From Bog-756 sp963845485 (lineage in GTDB: Bacteria; Actinomycetota; Acidimicrobiia; Acidimicrobiales; RAAP-2), in contig CAWJSI010000017.1 in assembly GCA_963845485.1 (NCBI GenBank), positions 1-64,000 of the forward strand: 64,000 nt of DNA. Reading direction: 5' to 3'. Every line of letters begins with the position of its first letter. Positions within the stretch are counted from its first letter, which is position 1. Below, one piece after another: positions 63,875 to 64,000 of the stretch. The notes under the pieces are model-generated. The model did not search any database. It saw only the letters and a list, made by a program, of their open reading frames with translations, and had not been told where the DNA came from. A program made the position numbers and the translations under genes.

Positions 63875-64000
63875 TCACCAAGGCCACACGTAGGGCACCC
63901 AGAACCACAGCGCCACCGACAACAGCACCCCGAAGGCCAGCTGGAGCCGGCCGGTGGCGGGGAGCACGGGCAGCAGGGCGCGGCCCTCGGCCTCACTCAG
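63875..64000 (-). CDS. menA: C-terminal end of a MenA-like prenyltransferase (partial)
   Basis: Only the last 41 residues are in the window: EGRALLPVLPATGRLQLAFG and a final membrane helix ending FWVPYVWPW. The pattern and the menD/menH neighbours suggest 1,4-dihydroxy-2-naphthoate prenyltransferase of the UbiA family, which attaches the isoprenoid tail in menaquinone synthesis. The start and catalytic Asp motifs are beyond the right edge, so the call is provisional. Confidence 0.55.
   Translation of the reverse strand: MSEAEGRALLPVLPATGRLQLAFGVLLSVALWFWVPYVWPW

Overview
The window is a compact, very GC-rich bacterial chromosome segment made almost entirely of housekeeping genes. Gene order (argCJBDFRGH; mihF-gmk-rpoZ-coaBC-metK-priA-def-fmt-rpe-ribD; aroCKB-aroQ-pepQ-efp-nusB), a PriA without Walker motifs, a mycobacterial-type integration host factor, menaquinone genes and many leaderless promoters point to an actinobacterium. 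A deep-branching class such as Acidimicrobiia is my guess; no rRNA gene is present to confirm it. I saw no tRNA, rRNA, CRISPR array, insertion sequence, prophage or integrase.

Layout. 1-1038: the end of a DipZ/CcdA-type thiol transporter and a tiny coupled frame. 1068-9635: the complete arginine operon argC-J-B-D-F-R-G-H (minus strand), started from an A+T-rich island with a double ARG box at 9694-9727; a FAD oxidoreductase diverges from it. 11278-17439: infC-rpmI-rplT-spoU-pheS-pheT (minus), with infC apparently starting at AUA behind a structured leader. 17655-20167: a DUF1844 protein and an MFS transporter with a disordered acidic tail (plus). 19780-25729: a broken cold-shock-like gene, hisG, ribH, ribBA, ribD and rpe (minus). 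25786-33115: fmt, def, priA, metK, coaBC, rpoZ, gmk, mihF (minus). 33283-35750: 5-oxoprolinase genes pxpA and a fused pxpBC (plus). 35760-36993: an acetyltransferase and an unknown protein. 36994-46197: the pyrimidine operon pyrR-B-C-carA-carB-pyrD-pyrF (minus), with a PyrR-binding-loop match over the first Shine-Dalgarno. 46332-52814: nusB, efp, pepQ, aroQ, aroB, aroK, aroC and a prepilin peptidase (minus). 52937-58100: an Fe-S carrier, small conserved proteins, a lipoprotein, DUF3151 and tyrS. 58262-64000: carotenoid oxygenase, LCP ligase, menD/menH divergent pair and the end of menA.

The genes form tightly coupled operons: neighbouring frames mostly overlap by GTGA, ATGA or TGATG. Many first genes of transcripts show a TANNNT -10 box 6-7 bases before the start codon, so leaderless transcription is common.

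Four genes (aroB, tyrS, rpe and the cold-shock-like gene) each need one single-base indel to read through. Two of them are normally essential, so sequencing or assembly error is the simplest reading. I found no convincing undescribed multi-gene system. The most interesting items are regulatory: the infC AUA start with leader, the rpmI-rplT spacer, the PyrR loop, the double ARG box and the duplicated promoter/start unit of pxpA.
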